In this document: positions 17,563 through 27,195 of the stretch, piece by piece
How positions within the stretch are numbered: position 1 is the first letter of the stretch
How the letters are laid out: each line of letters opens with the position of its first letter
Assembly: GCA_009691245.1 (NCBI GenBank)
Contig: SHUM01000005.1
Span: 1 to 64,000, forward strand
DNA: 64,000 bases
From: Acidobacteriota bacterium
GTDB taxonomy: Bacteria > Acidobacteriota > Terriglobia > 2-12-FULL-54-10
Reading direction: 5' to 3'
The notes under the pieces: model-generated
The model's database searches: none
What the model saw: only the letters and a program-made list of their open reading frames with translations
What the model was told of the DNA's origin: nothing
Position numbers and translations under genes: made by a program

Positions 17563-19638
17563 TTAACGCAGGCGCGCGCCGTTCGGCACGTCCTTGAATA
17601 CGTTGTCGGCGAAGCCCATCAGCACGGGGCGGTCCTCCTTGCCGACCGAGGCCGCCAGCAACATGCCGTTCGATTCGAGGCCGCGCATCTTGCGTGGTTG
17701 CAGGTTGGCGAGGATCACCACTTTGCGGCCGATCAGTTGCTCCGGCTCGTAGAATTCAGCGATGCCCGCGAGCACTTGCCGGACCTCGACCCCGATGTCG
17801 ATCTCCAGACGCAAAAGTTTCGACGCGCCCTTGATGCGCTCGGCGACGCGCACTTCGCCGACGCGCAGATCCCATTTGACGAATTCGTCGATGGTCAATT
17901 TTTCGGCGACGAGCGGCGCGAGGAAGCTTTCCTCGGGCGAAGCAGGCTCGGGCGATGCCGGCGAACTGGCGGCAGCCAGCTTGGCGGCGGCAAGCTGTGC
18001 GGCAAACTTCTCCTGAGCCTCGGAGAGTTTCTGCAGAGTCTCCGCTTTTATCAGTCGGGGAAACACCGGCTCGACCTTGCCGATCTTCGAACCTACGTCG
18101 AGCGATGAGGCGACCAACTGGTCGAAGGTCAGCGCGGAAAGGTCGCTGCTAAGTCCGAGTTGCCGCCAAATTTTCTCCGCTGAATTAGGGATCACCGGCC
18201 AGAGCAAGCCCGTAACCAGCCGCAACGCTTCGGCGGAGGTGTACAGGATGGTGGCCAGGCGCGAAAGATCCTCGTCCGTGCCGCGCTCGGCGAGTGTCCA
18301 CGGTTCCATTTCCACGAGGTACTTATTCACGGCGGCGACCAGTTCCCAGACGGCTTCGAGGCCAATGCCGAACTCCATGCGCGAAAACGTCGCCTGATAG
18401 CGCTCCGCCACTTGAACACCCAAATCAGATATGCGGCGATCGCCGGCGGTCCGCTGCTGCACGGCCGAGGCATAGGGAATCTCGCCATGGAAATAGCGCG
18501 TGATCATGGCCAGCACGCGGCTGGAGAGATTGCCGAGATCGTTCGCCAGATCGGAGTTGTAGCGGCTGACGAGCGAGTCGAACGAAAAGTTTCCATCATT
18601 GCCGAACGGCACTTCGCGCAACAGGAAGTAGCGCAGCGGATCGATGCCCAGCACATCGACGATGGGCTCGGCGCGGACCACGTTGCCGCGCGACTTGCTC
18701 ATCTTGCTTTCTTCAAACAGCAGCCAGCCGTGGGCGAACACGCCGCCGGGCAGCGGCAGTCCCGCGGCCATCAGGAAGGCGGGCCAGTAGACGGTGTGGA
18801 AGCGCAGAATCTCCTTGCCGACCAGATGCACATCCGCAGGCCACAGTTTTTCAAATTGCTTGCCGGCGGCGCCATCCTGGCCATAGCCGATGCCACTCAT
18901 GTAGCCGGTCAGCGCGTCCAGCCAAACGTAAAAAACATGTTCAGCAGAGCCACTGGCTTCACCAGCCGCTTTCGGCACGGGGATGCCCCACTTGATGGTG
19001 GAGCGGCTGATGGAGAGATCGCGCAGTCCGGACTTCACGAATGAAGTTACCTCGTTGCGGCGCGTCTCGGGCCGGATGAAATCGGGATTGGTTTCGTAAT
19101 GCGCCAGCAGCGCGTTCTGATAGGCGGAGAGGCGGAAGAAATAATTCTCCTCCTCGGTCCACTCACACGGACGGTCATGATCCGGGCAGATGTTGCCGGG
19201 CTGGCGCAACTCCGTTTCGTCCTTGAAAACTTCGCAGGGCTGGCAATACCATCCGCCGTATTTTCCCCGGTAGATGGCCGATTGCCCGTCGGGGGTTTTT
19301 CCTTGCAGCAGGCGGGCCCACAGCGCCAGCACGCTTTGTTTGTGGCGGTCTTCGGTGGTGCGGATAAACGTGTCGTGCCCGATGCCCAGCTTTTCCCAAA
19401 GCGCGCGGAACACGGCGTTATTCTCATCGCAATGCTGCTGTGGAGGAATGCCGCGGTCGCGCGCGATACGCTCGATGTTCTGGCCATGCTCGTCGGTGCC
19501 GGTGAGCAGGAACGCGTCAATGCCCTGCATGCGCTTGAAGCGCCGGATGGTGTCGGCGACCAGAGTGCTGTAGGCGTGGCCCAGATGGGGCGCGGCATTG
19601 ACGTAGTAGAGCGGTGTGGTCAGGTAGAACTTTGCCAT
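17563..19638 (-). CDS. metG: Methionyl-tRNA synthetase
   Basis: Charges tRNA-Met. About 691 residues. The HIGH-type motif is PHLGHAY near residue 15, the KMSKS motif is ESKMSKSRGNVV, and a metal-binding knuckle is suggested by CQPCEVF and CPDHDRPCEW. The C-terminal 110 residues, from VKWDLRVGEVRVAERIKGAS, are the EMAP/Arc1p-like tRNA-binding domain of the dimeric long form. ATG at 19638 is chosen because it opens MAKFYLTTPLYYVNAAPH; 42 upstream bases could extend the frame but look non-coding. larC lies 67 bases upstream on the same strand. Confidence 0.96.
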   Translation of the reverse strand: MAKFYLTTPLYYVNAAPHLGHAYSTLVADTIRRFKRMQGIDAFLLTGTDEHGQNIERIARDRGIPPQQHCDENNAVFRALWEKLGIGHDTFIRTTEDRHKQSVLALWARLLQGKTPDGQSAIYRGKYGGWYCQPCEVFKDETELRQPGNICPDHDRPCEWTEEENYFFRLSAYQNALLAHYETNPDFIRPETRRNEVTSFVKSGLRDLSISRSTIKWGIPVPKAAGEASGSAEHVFYVWLDALTGYMSGIGYGQDGAAGKQFEKLWPADVHLVGKEILRFHTVYWPAFLMAAGLPLPGGVFAHGWLLFEESKMSKSRGNVVRAEPIVDVLGIDPLRYFLLREVPFGNDGNFSFDSLVSRYNSDLANDLGNLSSRVLAMITRYFHGEIPYASAVQQRTAGDRRISDLGVQVAERYQATFSRMEFGIGLEAVWELVAAVNKYLVEMEPWTLAERGTDEDLSRLATILYTSAEALRLVTGLLWPVIPNSAEKIWRQLGLSSDLSALTFDQLVASSLDVGSKIGKVEPVFPRLIKAETLQKLSEAQEKFAAQLAAAKLAAASSPASPEPASPEESFLAPLVAEKLTIDEFVKWDLRVGEVRVAERIKGASKLLRLEIDIGVEVRQVLAGIAEFYEPEQLIGRKVVILANLQPRKMRGLESNGMLLAASVGKEDRPVLMGFADNVFKDVPNGARLR

Positions 19639-19704
19639 GCGTGTAAATGTCCTGTTCTGCAACGGGGTGGTCAGGACCATCTTAAGCTGTCCGGCGGGAA
19701 GGGT

Positions 19705-20967
19705 TCAAGACTGCGTCTTGAGAAACGCGGCGCTGGCTTCCTGCATGACCGACTGCAGGGCCACTCCGCGCTCGGCGGCGATGCGGCGGCAATCATCAAA
19801 CTCCGGGGCGAAATTCACCACCTTGCCGTTTTGCCGAGCCACTTTAATCGGGATCGGTCCGTAGCGGGTAGCGACTTCAATCATCTCGCGCCCCAGCGCA
19901 CGGCGCAGCACTTCGCTGCTGCGCACGCCGAGAGTGGTGGTCTCCTGGAAGACGATCTCCGTGATCGCATCGGCCTGCTCAGGACGGCACAGCACGCTGA
20001 GCAAAACGCCCGGACGATTCTTCTTCATCTGCACGGCGGAGAAATAGACATCCAGCGCACCGGCGGCGAAGGCGCGCTCCGCGACATAATCGAAGAGCTG
20101 AGGATTCATATCGTCGAGATTGGCTTCAAGCACCAGCAGGCGTTCCAGCGAATCGCTCCCTTGTTGAGACAGACGTTGAAACAAACGCTGAGTCAAAAGG
20201 ACGCTCGCCGATGCGCCGCCCATGGTTGCGCCGCCAAGCGCTTCGCCGCTAATCGCTTCGCCTAATGTCACTCGGACCATGTTGGGCTGCTCGCGCAGTT
20301 CGCGCTTTCCCGCGCCGTAACCCGTGGCGAGAACCTTCATGGCGGGCAGCGGCCCGAATCCGCGGCCCAGGGTGGCCACGATGGCCGCGCCGGTGGGTGT
20401 TACCAACTCGGCCTGGATGCCGGAGGAGTAGATCGGCAGGCCCTTCAAGAGTTCCACGGTGGCTGGCGCGGGGACGGGCAGCGTGCCGTGATCGCACTGG
20501 ACAGTCCCGCCGCCGACGTTCAGTGGCGAGCAATGCAGTTCATCAATGCCGAGTTGCTCGATCGCGGCGCAGTTGCCCACAATGTCGGCGATGGAATCGA
20601 GCGCGCCCACTTCGTGGAAGTGAACTTTCTCGATCGTGGTCCCGTGAATCGCAGCCTCCACTTCGCCAAGGCGACGGAAGATGCTGGTGGCCTGCTCCTT
20701 GACGCGCGCGGAGAGCGGCGCTTTCTCGATCATCGCCGCGATGTGCGTGAAGTGCCGGTGCGACTTCTGCGGTGGAGCCTCAAACACCGCGCGCGTGCCG
20801 ACCAGCGCACCGCGCTTGACCGTCTCGATGGTCAAGCGCAACTCCTGCAAGCCCAACGAATGGATATCGGCCTCGATGCGGCTAGGATCAGCGCCGCAGG
20901 CGATCAGCGCGCCGAGCAGCATGTCGCCACTCACACCCGAGAAGCAATCCAGATAGGCTAACTTCAT
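19705..20967 (-). CDS. larC: Nickel pincer cofactor biosynthesis protein LarC
   Basis: LarC inserts nickel into the pincer nucleotide in a CTP-dependent cyclometallation. The 420-residue protein begins LAYLDCFSGVSGDMLLGAL, the family hallmark, and has HFHEVGALDSIADIVG, NVGGGTVQCDHGTLPVPAPA and a C-terminal half with ANLDDMNPQLFDYVAE. In Lactobacillus plantarum the protein is split by a programmed frameshift; here it is one uninterrupted frame. ATG at 20967 is preferred to the in-frame start at 21012. larB is 11 kb away on the other strand; larE and larA are absent from the window. Confidence 0.93.
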   Translation of the reverse strand: MKLAYLDCFSGVSGDMLLGALIACGADPSRIEADIHSLGLQELRLTIETVKRGALVGTRAVFEAPPQKSHRHFTHIAAMIEKAPLSARVKEQATSIFRRLGEVEAAIHGTTIEKVHFHEVGALDSIADIVGNCAAIEQLGIDELHCSPLNVGGGTVQCDHGTLPVPAPATVELLKGLPIYSSGIQAELVTPTGAAIVATLGRGFGPLPAMKVLATGYGAGKRELREQPNMVRVTLGEAISGEALGGATMGGASASVLLTQRLFQRLSQQGSDSLERLLVLEANLDDMNPQLFDYVAERAFAAGALDVYFSAVQMKKNRPGVLLSVLCRPEQADAITEIVFQETTTLGVRSSEVLRRALGREMIEVATRYGPIPIKVARQNGKVVNFAPEFDDCRRIAAERGVALQSVMQEASAAFLKTQS

Positions 20968-21012
20968 TGGCGATTTCTCAACAGATGCGAAGCAGGAATT
21001 TGAGCAAGGCAA

Positions 21013-21337
21013 TATGATGACTCACATGGACGGCGCGGCGCAAACCAGAGCCGGTTGGCGCAGGCGCTGTCCGGTCGTCTCGGCTGCCGGGACTCTGCGT
21101 GGAAGCGGATTCGGTACAGGTAGGGACAGGTCTCCAGACCTGTCCTACGGAGGGCAGGCAGGAATGCCTGCCCCACTTGCTAGCGCTGCATCCGCGTCAG
21201 CAGGATGCGGTGCATTGACGGCGATCACGGGCGGCAAGGGAGTAATGATGAATAGCGCCAAAAAGCGAAATGTGGGACAAAGTGAAGAACAATGAAAAAT
21301 GTCCGTGGATACCTCAGGAAGAAATCACACTTGCGTC
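21013..21337. other. Gene-free region with short palindromes
   Basis: About 325 bases between larC and the helicase gene hold no convincing reading frame. The middle part (21109-21215) is made of consecutive short hairpins; flanks are plain sequence. Confidence 0.5.
21124..21173. repeat. Tandem short palindromes
   Basis: Two hairpins in a row: GGACAGGTCT (21124-21133) with AGACCTGTCC (21136-21145), and GGGCAGGCA (21152-21160) with TGCCTGCCC (21165-21173). A weaker third pair, CATCC and GGATG, follows near 21190-21210. The perfect pairing and intergenic position suggest a REP-like dispersed element. Confidence 0.7.
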
Positions 21338-23407
21338 TCATCGCTCTAGTGCGGGCTCTAGTACGGGCAACCCAAGCTCCAACAGGTACCTAAACGTGGA
21401 ATCGTAGTAGGCGGGTGCACGGGTGGCGTCGATACTATCTCCCGGCGGGACGAAGATGACCATTCCCTGCCGCGCTCGCGTGAGAAGCACACGGTATGCA
21501 TTCCGCAGGTACTGCTGGCGGTCCAACTTGTGTATGGATGTCCACTTGCTTCCACGAAACTCGTTGCAACTCCATCCCGACTGCGCAAACCGGAGGTCCG
21601 CATCCCACGTCATGCAGACCCAGTCGAGCTCGAGTCCTTGCACTTGGAATTCCGTCGCGGCATCTTCGAGGTACCAACTAGACCGCGTGTCGTCAGAAGT
21701 GTTCAGAAACCAGTGCACCGGGTTGATCTCGACTCGAACATCGATAGCGTGCGGCTTGAGGCGCTGAGCCCCAGATGAGGCAACCATTCCAAAACGTTCC
21801 GAGCCGCGGGCATGATCTCGGATCCATTGCTTAGCCAGTTGCAGATCGCGAGTCAGAGCGATGGGGTATCGTTTGGATATCTGGGTTAGGAGTTCACTGG
21901 CCGTACTGTCCTCGCAATCCAGAACCGCCTTCACAAATTGCGACACTGACTCGGCGCGGAATGATCTCATCGAAACGGCGAGATGAAGTTTTTCGTCTTG
22001 AACGACAATGGCGCTTCCGGCAATGGTTTCGAGCGCGTGTCCCGCTGCATACTCGCTGTCAGTAAGATTCGGAGAAATATAAGCGTGCCAGTCTGGAAAT
22101 TTCTCTCGCACGGCATCCAGCCAAGCGGAGATTCCCGCTTCGCCGTCGTTGATTTCCTGCCCGCCTCCCACGAGGCAGATCACTACCGCCCAATCTATGT
22201 GACGGTCAAGATAGGAGATGAGAAATTCCGGTTCTGATTGTGAGAATCCTGGTCGCTTCTTCCTTCTTAGCATGAAATCCGCGGTCTTCCTTTTGTTCCA
22301 CGCCCGTTGCGCTTCGTCGAAGATTACAACGTGATCGACTGGTGGTGCCTGAAGCCTGAGTCCCTCATCCCGAAAATGATGGACGTTCTGGATGAATGCC
22401 TTGATAGGCTGCCCAATGACTCCACGTCGCGTGCTAACTCCTTTTTCACGAAGTCGCGTGATTTCATCGCGCGTGAGCGCTTCCCGAAGCACGGCCACCA
22501 ATGGGCCATTTCCAGACAGAAAAACGGCATGAGTGGGCTGTTCTTCATTACGTTTTTTCGTGGCGACATTGAGGCCAACCAGTGTCTTGCCCGCGCCGGG
22601 CACGCCGGTTACAAACACAATTATCTTGCGCCCACATTGTCTTGCTTCGTCAATGAGTTCCTCCACTCGTTGCGAGGTGACCGTCAGGTTACGAGCGCCG
22701 GCATCGTGTCGGGCAATCGCCTCGACGGAGTGCTGCGAGTAAAGTGCCTGCGCAGCTTCGATAATGGTTGGAGTGGGTTGGTACGGAGACGAGGCCCACG
22801 CTATCGCATCGAGCGGCTTTTCTGTCGCGTGAGATAGGCCCTCCTTTATGAGCTGCGCCAGGCCGTCGGCGTTGGACCGGCTGGGTGGATAGACGCCATC
22901 CGGATGCGGCATGGGCAAGGCCGTGTCAGACCAATGCGATTCGGTCGCGACGAGGATGGGGATGATCGGCGCTTCTTGGCTACCCTTGTGGAAGTTTTTC
23001 AGGTCCAACGAGTAGTCCCAGACTTGATTGAGGTCAGCTCGATGGTATTCCGATTCACCGATCTTAAATTCGATGGCGAAGATGACGTTGCCTGCAATCA
23101 AGACTGCGTCGAGGCGACTGCCGATGCGGGGAACGACGAACTCCAGAAAGAGCGTCCCCTCCACGCCAACTAGAGCAGACTTCAGGACAGTGATCTGAAG
23201 GAGCCAAGCATTCCGCTGGGCCAGCTCAACTGAGAAGTTGCTGTTTGTGATAAGGGCGCCGATGATTTCTTCAGGCGTTGCACGGATCAGTGCCGCAACA
23301 TCTGCGGAGTAATAGGAGTTCGACAGCGGTGGGATTGACGAAGAGGAAGTCGGGAGCACAGGAACATTTTCCATTAGTGGATATCTTTCGCCGTCATCAT
23401 CATACAC
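21338..23407 (-). CDS. PD-(D/E)XK nuclease-like domain fused to DUF2075 superfamily 1 helicase
   Basis: 689 residues. The N-terminal part (about 60-160) has a nuclease-like pattern, RLDAVLIAG (Asp100) followed by AIEFKIGE (Glu113-x-Lys115) and QVWDYSLDLK, the D...ExK arrangement of PD-(D/E)XK enzymes. The C-terminal part is a DUF2075/Schlafen-3-like helicase: Walker A FVTGVPGAGKTLVGL (268-275), Walker B VVIFDEAQRAW (DEAQ 364-367) and a motif VI-like NAYRVLLTRARQGMVIF near the end. Such fusions suggest a nucleic-acid-degrading motor, possibly anti-phage; this is inference. No partner gene is adjacent. Start GTG 23407 or ATG 23374 are both possible. Flanked by repeats and lower in GC than its neighbours. 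Confidence 0.85.
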   Translation of the reverse strand: MYDDDGERYPLMENVPVLPTSSSSIPPLSNSYYSADVAALIRATPEEIIGALITNSNFSVELAQRNAWLLQITVLKSALVGVEGTLFLEFVVPRIGSRLDAVLIAGNVIFAIEFKIGESEYHRADLNQVWDYSLDLKNFHKGSQEAPIIPILVATESHWSDTALPMPHPDGVYPPSRSNADGLAQLIKEGLSHATEKPLDAIAWASSPYQPTPTIIEAAQALYSQHSVEAIARHDAGARNLTVTSQRVEELIDEARQCGRKIIVFVTGVPGAGKTLVGLNVATKKRNEEQPTHAVFLSGNGPLVAVLREALTRDEITRLREKGVSTRRGVIGQPIKAFIQNVHHFRDEGLRLQAPPVDHVVIFDEAQRAWNKRKTADFMLRRKKRPGFSQSEPEFLISYLDRHIDWAVVICLVGGGQEINDGEAGISAWLDAVREKFPDWHAYISPNLTDSEYAAGHALETIAGSAIVVQDEKLHLAVSMRSFRAESVSQFVKAVLDCEDSTASELLTQISKRYPIALTRDLQLAKQWIRDHARGSERFGMVASSGAQRLKPHAIDVRVEINPVHWFLNTSDDTRSSWYLEDAATEFQVQGLELDWVCMTWDADLRFAQSGWSCNEFRGSKWTSIHKLDRQQYLRNAYRVLLTRARQGMVIFVPPGDSIDATRAPAYYDSTFRYLLELGLPVLEPALER

Positions 23408-23442
23408 CTGTCAGATGAAGGTTAGGGAACGTCTGCCTCTGC

Positions 23443-23684
23443 TTGCCCGGAGGGCAAGGCTGTGAATAGCCGTAGGTGCCAACCTACGGACCGCGCGCCA
23501 AGAATTGACAGCAACCCCGGACAGGGGTTGACCTCCGCTGGTGGAGTCTGCGTCCGCATCCTGCGACGCGGATCGTGTTGCCGGATCGCGGGAAACGTCC
23601 GGCCCTGTCAGGGCCGCAATCTGGTTTGGTCATTCATTCCGTAGGTTTCACCTACGGCTATTCACGGGGTTGCCCTCCGGGCAA
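23443..23684. repeat. About 240-bp element with 46-nt terminal inverted repeats
   Basis: Left arm 23443-23489 and right arm 23639-23684 are near-perfect inverted copies. They contain TGAATAGCCGTAGGT and TTGCCCGGAGGGCAA; each arm is itself partly self-complementary (CCGTAGGT with ACCTACGG). Weaker pairing continues outward to about 23428 and 23702. The interior has further hairpins, for example CAACCCC with GGGGTTG at 23512-23530 and GGCCCTG with CAGGGCC near 23601-23615. No protein is encoded. It resembles a REPIN- or MITE-like element. Confidence 0.8.
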
Positions 23685-23795
23685 CGGCGGAGGTCTGCGT
23701 TAATGCCCGCTTCCCGCCTCCCATTTTCCACATCTTGATTGCTTGTCCCTTACTCCCTATTCCCCACTCACTACTCCCTGATTTTCATCCGCCCC

Positions 23796-23879
23796 GCCGA
23801 TGGAACCGCAAACTCTAACGATTTGGTGGATTCGGAAAAATTGGCGGCCGATGGAACCGCAAGCTCTGACGATTTGGTG
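23796..23879. repeat. 51-bp-period tandem repeat, two copies
   Basis: GCCGATGGAACCGCAA opens both copies, at 23796 and 23847; 31 of 33 positions match over the conserved part ending GATTTGGTG. A degenerate run of TTTGG-rich units follows to about 23925. Confidence 0.7.
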
Positions 23880-24175
23880 AAATTGGAATATTTGGTCAGG
23901 TTGAAATATTTGGATTCTTTGGAGGCGGGTGGGGGCAAAATGTCGATCCGGGATTTCCCAAATCTCCAATCCCTAATCCCCAATTTCCAACCCCCAACCT
24001 CCATTCGCTGGTTTGTCAATCTGGCCAGAGTGGTCAGAACCGTGAACGTGTGCACTTTGGGCTGGGCTGATTCTTCCGCAGATTTTGGGAGTGGCGGAGT
24101 GGGACCAAATTGGAAGAAATGGATGCCCAATTTTCCTCGCCGCGGGTTTTTTGAAATGATCGGAAATGGATGCGA

Positions 24176-24204
24176 TTGACCCGGTGCAACCCCCGCGTTA
24201 TCCT
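24176..24204 (+). promoter_or_regulatory. Probable promoter of uvrA
   Basis: TTGACC (24176-24181) and TATCCT (24199-24204) are separated by 17 bases, giving a plausible sigma-70 promoter about 80 bases before the uvrA start. No clear LexA box was recognised around it. Confidence 0.5.
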
Positions 24205-24220
24205 AATAGGTTCCGGTCTT

Positions 24221-24248
24221 GTCACCAGATGGCGCTATCCCTGGTGAC
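24221..24248 (+). promoter_or_regulatory. Hairpin in the uvrA leader
   Basis: Perfect 8-bp inverted repeat GTCACCAG (24221-24228) and CTGGTGAC (24241-24248), lying between the predicted promoter and the uvrA start. It could be an operator or an mRNA leader structure; function is not known. Confidence 0.4.
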
Positions 24249-24286
24249 GATCCTTCAGAGATCGAACCGGAGGGCGCAGGTACGCG

Positions 24287-27181
24287 ATGAGCATAGACCG
24301 GCTGACGGTCCGAGGGGCCCGCCAGCACAATCTGCAAGACATCACGGTGGAGATTCCCCGCAACTCGCTGACCGTGGTCACGGGGTTGAGCGGCTCGGGG
24401 AAGTCCTCGCTCGCCTTTGACACCATCTACGCGGAGGGCCAGCGGCGGTATGTCGAGACACTTTCCACCTACGCGCGGCAGTTCCTCGATCAGATGGAGC
24501 GGCCCGACGTGGACACCATCGAGGGCCTCAGCCCGGCCATCTCCATCGACCAGAAGACCACTTCACGCAGCCCGCGCTCCACCGTGGGAACCATCACGGA
24601 AATCTACGATTATCTGCGACTGCTCTTCGCCACCATCGGCGTTCCGCACTGTCCGCAATGCAATCGTCCGATTACGCGGCAGCCGGTGGCGCAGATTGTC
24701 GCGCAGATTCTGGCGCTGAAGGGCAGCGACCGGATCATGATTCTGGCGCCGCTGGTGCGGGGCCGCAAAGGCGAGTTCAGGAAAGAGCTGGAAAAGCTGG
24801 GCCGCGATGGCTACATCCGCGCGCGCATTGACGGCGAGCTGCGCGGCTTGGACGATCCCGATCAGCCGATCATTCTCGACAAGCGCAAGAACCACACGAT
24901 CGAAGTGCTGGTGGATCGCGTGTTGCTCAAGCCCGGCATTGAAAAGCGTCTGGAAGCCTCCATTGCCACGGCGATGAAGTTGGCGAGCGGTCTGGTTCAG
25001 GTGGCCGTGGTGGATGGCGAAGAGTTTCTATTTTCCGAATCGCTGGCCTGCGCCGAGTGTGGCACCAGCGTCCCTGTATTTGAACCGCGCTCATTTTCAT
25101 TCAACAGCAAGTACGGCGCGTGCGAATCCTGCCAGGGGTTGGGCAGTAAGTGGGATTTTGATCCCGCAAAATTGATCGTCGATTGGTCGAAGCCTTTGCT
25201 CGATGGCGCGCTGGGACCCGCGCTGGGCGCACTCTATCCGCAGCGCATGATAGAAGAATTGGCCACGGAGCAGAAGGTTGACCTGAAGATCGCGTTCAGC
25301 GAATTACCGCAGCGAGTGCAGGATATGGCTCTCTACGGGAATATTCCTGGAAAGCCTGGAACCAAGTCGAGCAAAAAAGTCACGGGATTGATTCCTCTGC
25401 TGCGAGAGAATCTTGAATCCAGCACTTCTGAGGGGTACCGAGAATGGCTGACGCAATACATGTCGGCTAGTCCCTGCGGCGTATGTCACGGCAAACGCCT
25501 GCGACCGGAGAGTCTGGCGGTAAAGGTGCAAGGACTGTCGATTGGCGATCTGACGGCAGCGCCCGTCAGCCGCGCTCATGAAGTATTCTCACGCGTGAAG
25601 CTGAGTGAGCGAGAAGAGCGCATCGCTGGACGCATCGTCAGTGAGATACGGAATCGTTTGAATTTCCTGCTGGCCGTGGGGCTTGGCTACCTCAGCCTGG
25701 ACCGCTCCGCGCCGACGCTATCGGGTGGGGAAGGTCAGCGCATTCGTCTGGCGGCGCAAATCGGTTCGAAATTGCGCGGCGTGCTCTATGTGCTGGACGA
25801 GCCGTCGATTGGGCTGCACCATCGAGACAACTCGAAGTTGATTGAGACACTCGAAAATTTGAGAGACCTGGGCAATACGGTTCTGGTGGTCGAGCACGAT
25901 GAAGACACCATTCGTCGCGCCGATTATGTGGTGGACCTTGGCCCCGGCGCAGGACGGCATGGTGGCCACGTGGTAGCCACTGGCACGCCGCGTGATATTG
26001 AGGCATCCGAGGCCTCACTCACCGGCCAGTATCTTTCCGGCAAGCTCTCCATTCCAATGGCGGCGAAGCGCCGCTCCCCCAATGGCCGTCAGCTCATCAT
26101 CCACACGGCGCGTGCCAACAATCTAAAAGGCATTGATGTCACGTTTCCACTCGGACTGATGATCGTTATCACTGGCGTATCGGGCTCCGGAAAGTCAACG
26201 CTGGTGAACGATATCCTCTACCGGTCGCTATCGCAGAAACTTTACGGGGCGAAAGAAGCTCCGGGAGCGCATGGCCGGATCGAGGGTGTCGAGCATATTG
26301 ATAAAGTGATCTGTATTGATCAGACGCCAATCGGGCGCACGCCGCGCTCGAACCCGGCGACTTACACGGGAGTCTTCACGCCACTGCGTGAATTGTTCGC
26401 CATGCTGCCGGAGTCGCGCGAGCGAGGATACAAGCCGGGCCGCTTCAGCTTCAACGTGCGCGGCGGACGTTGTGAAGCCTGTCAGGGAGATGGCCAGCGG
26501 CGGATTGAAATGAACTTTCTTCCCGACGTTTACGTAACGTGCGACATCTGCCGAGGCCGCCGCTACAACGCCGAGACGCTCTCGGTTCGCTATAAGAATC
26601 ATTCCATCGCGGACCTGTTGGAGACCACGGCTCAGGATAGCCTCCCGCTGCTGGAGAATATCCCCACCATTGCGCAACGGCTGCGCACGGTGGTGGAGGT
26701 CGGGCTTGGCTATTTGCATCTGGGGCAGTCCTCCACGACGCTTTCCGGCGGCGAAGCGCAGCGCATGAAGCTGGCCCGCGAGTTGAGCCGGCGACAGACC
26801 GGCAAGACGCTGTATATATTGGATGAGCCGACCACCGGGTTGCACTTCGACGATATCCGTAAATTGCTGGAAGTCTTGCAACGCTTGACGGAGCTGGGCA
26901 ACACCGTCATCATCATCGAGCATCACCTCGACGTGGTGAAGTCCGCCGACTGGGTGATTGATTTAGGGCCCGATGGTGGCGACGGTGGAGGTCGCGTGGT
27001 AGCCGCGGGCACTCCCGAGCAAGTCGCGCGCGTGGAGCAATCTCACACAGGCGCGGCGCTCCGGCAGATATTTGCCAAGGCTGCAGCGGCTATCAAGACT
27101 AAAGGCTCGTCCGGAAGTGGGACACGTTCGCGAGCGAAAAAAGTCGTGGGAGCAAGTAAGGCAGGCAGGCCGAAAGGGTAG
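24287..27181 (+). CDS. uvrA: Excinuclease ABC subunit A
   Basis: DNA damage sensor of nucleotide excision repair; a dimer that loads UvrB on lesions. The 964-residue protein has two ABC modules. The first Walker A is [12 protein letters not shown] near residue 32, the second [12 protein letters not shown] near 628. Zinc-finger cysteines are visible in [20 protein letters not shown], and CEACQGDG and [10 protein letters not shown] in the second half. ABC signatures [12 protein letters not shown] and [12 protein letters not shown] are intact. The last 45 residues are a basic Lys/Arg/Ser-rich tail. The next gene begins 15 bases downstream. Confidence 0.97.
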   Translation: MSIDRLTVRGARQHNLQDITVEIPRNSLTVVTGLSGSGKSSLAFDTIYAEGQRRYVETLSTYARQFLDQMERPDVDTIEGLSPAISIDQKTTSRSPRSTVGTITEIYDYLRLLFATIGVPHCPQCNRPITRQPVAQIVAQILALKGSDRIMILAPLVRGRKGEFRKELEKLGRDGYIRARIDGELRGLDDPDQPIILDKRKNHTIEVLVDRVLLKPGIEKRLEASIATAMKLASGLVQVAVVDGEEFLFSESLACAECGTSVPVFEPRSFSFNSKYGACESCQGLGSKWDFDPAKLIVDWSKPLLDGALGPALGALYPQRMIEELATEQKVDLKIAFSELPQRVQDMALYGNIPGKPGTKSSKKVTGLIPLLRENLESSTSEGYREWLTQYMSASPCGVCHGKRLRPESLAVKVQGLSIGDLTAAPVSRAHEVFSRVKLSEREERIAGRIVSEIRNRLNFLLAVGLGYLSLDRSAPTLSGGEGQRIRLAAQIGSKLRGVLYVLDEPSIGLHHRDNSKLIETLENLRDLGNTVLVVEHDEDTIRRADYVVDLGPGAGRHGGHVVATGTPRDIEASEASLTGQYLSGKLSIPMAAKRRSPNGRQLIIHTARANNLKGIDVTFPLGLMIVITGVSGSGKSTLVNDILYRSLSQKLYGAKEAPGAHGRIEGVEHIDKVICIDQTPIGRTPRSNPATYTGVFTPLRELFAMLPESRERGYKPGRFSFNVRGGRCEACQGDGQRRIEMNFLPDVYVTCDICRGRRYNAETLSVRYKNHSIADLLETTAQDSLPLLENIPTIAQRLRTVVEVGLGYLHLGQSSTTLSGGEAQRMKLARELSRRQTGKTLYILDEPTTGLHFDDIRKLLEVLQRLTELGNTVIIIEHHLDVVKSADWVIDLGPDGGDGGGRVVAAGTPEQVARVEQSHTGAALRQIFAKAAAAIKTKGSSGSGTRSRAKKVVGASKAGRPKG

Positions 27182-27195
27182 GCGAATATTTTTCC

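Larger units (their letters stand above)
23408..24175. other. Repeat-rich region without a recognised gene
   Basis: About 770 bases. From left to right: the inverted-repeat element at 23443-23684; a pyrimidine-rich stretch at about 23742-23795; a 51-bp tandem repeat from 23796; then a second pyrimidine-rich stretch at about 23953-24005. A 146-codon frame runs through 23739-24179, but its translation follows the repeats and looks like no protein family, so I do not call it a gene. Confidence 0.6.

Noticed and set aside
19099-20265. 388-codon frame on the plus strand across metG and larC
   Set aside because: It spans the two genes' antisense strands and lacks any protein-like pattern; both sense genes are secure.
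23739-24179. 146-codon reading frame in the repeat-rich region
   Set aside because: Its translation follows tandem and low-complexity repeats (LVPYSLFPTHYSLIF, GTANSNDLV/GTASSDDLV) and has no ribosome binding site or conserved look; treated as non-coding.
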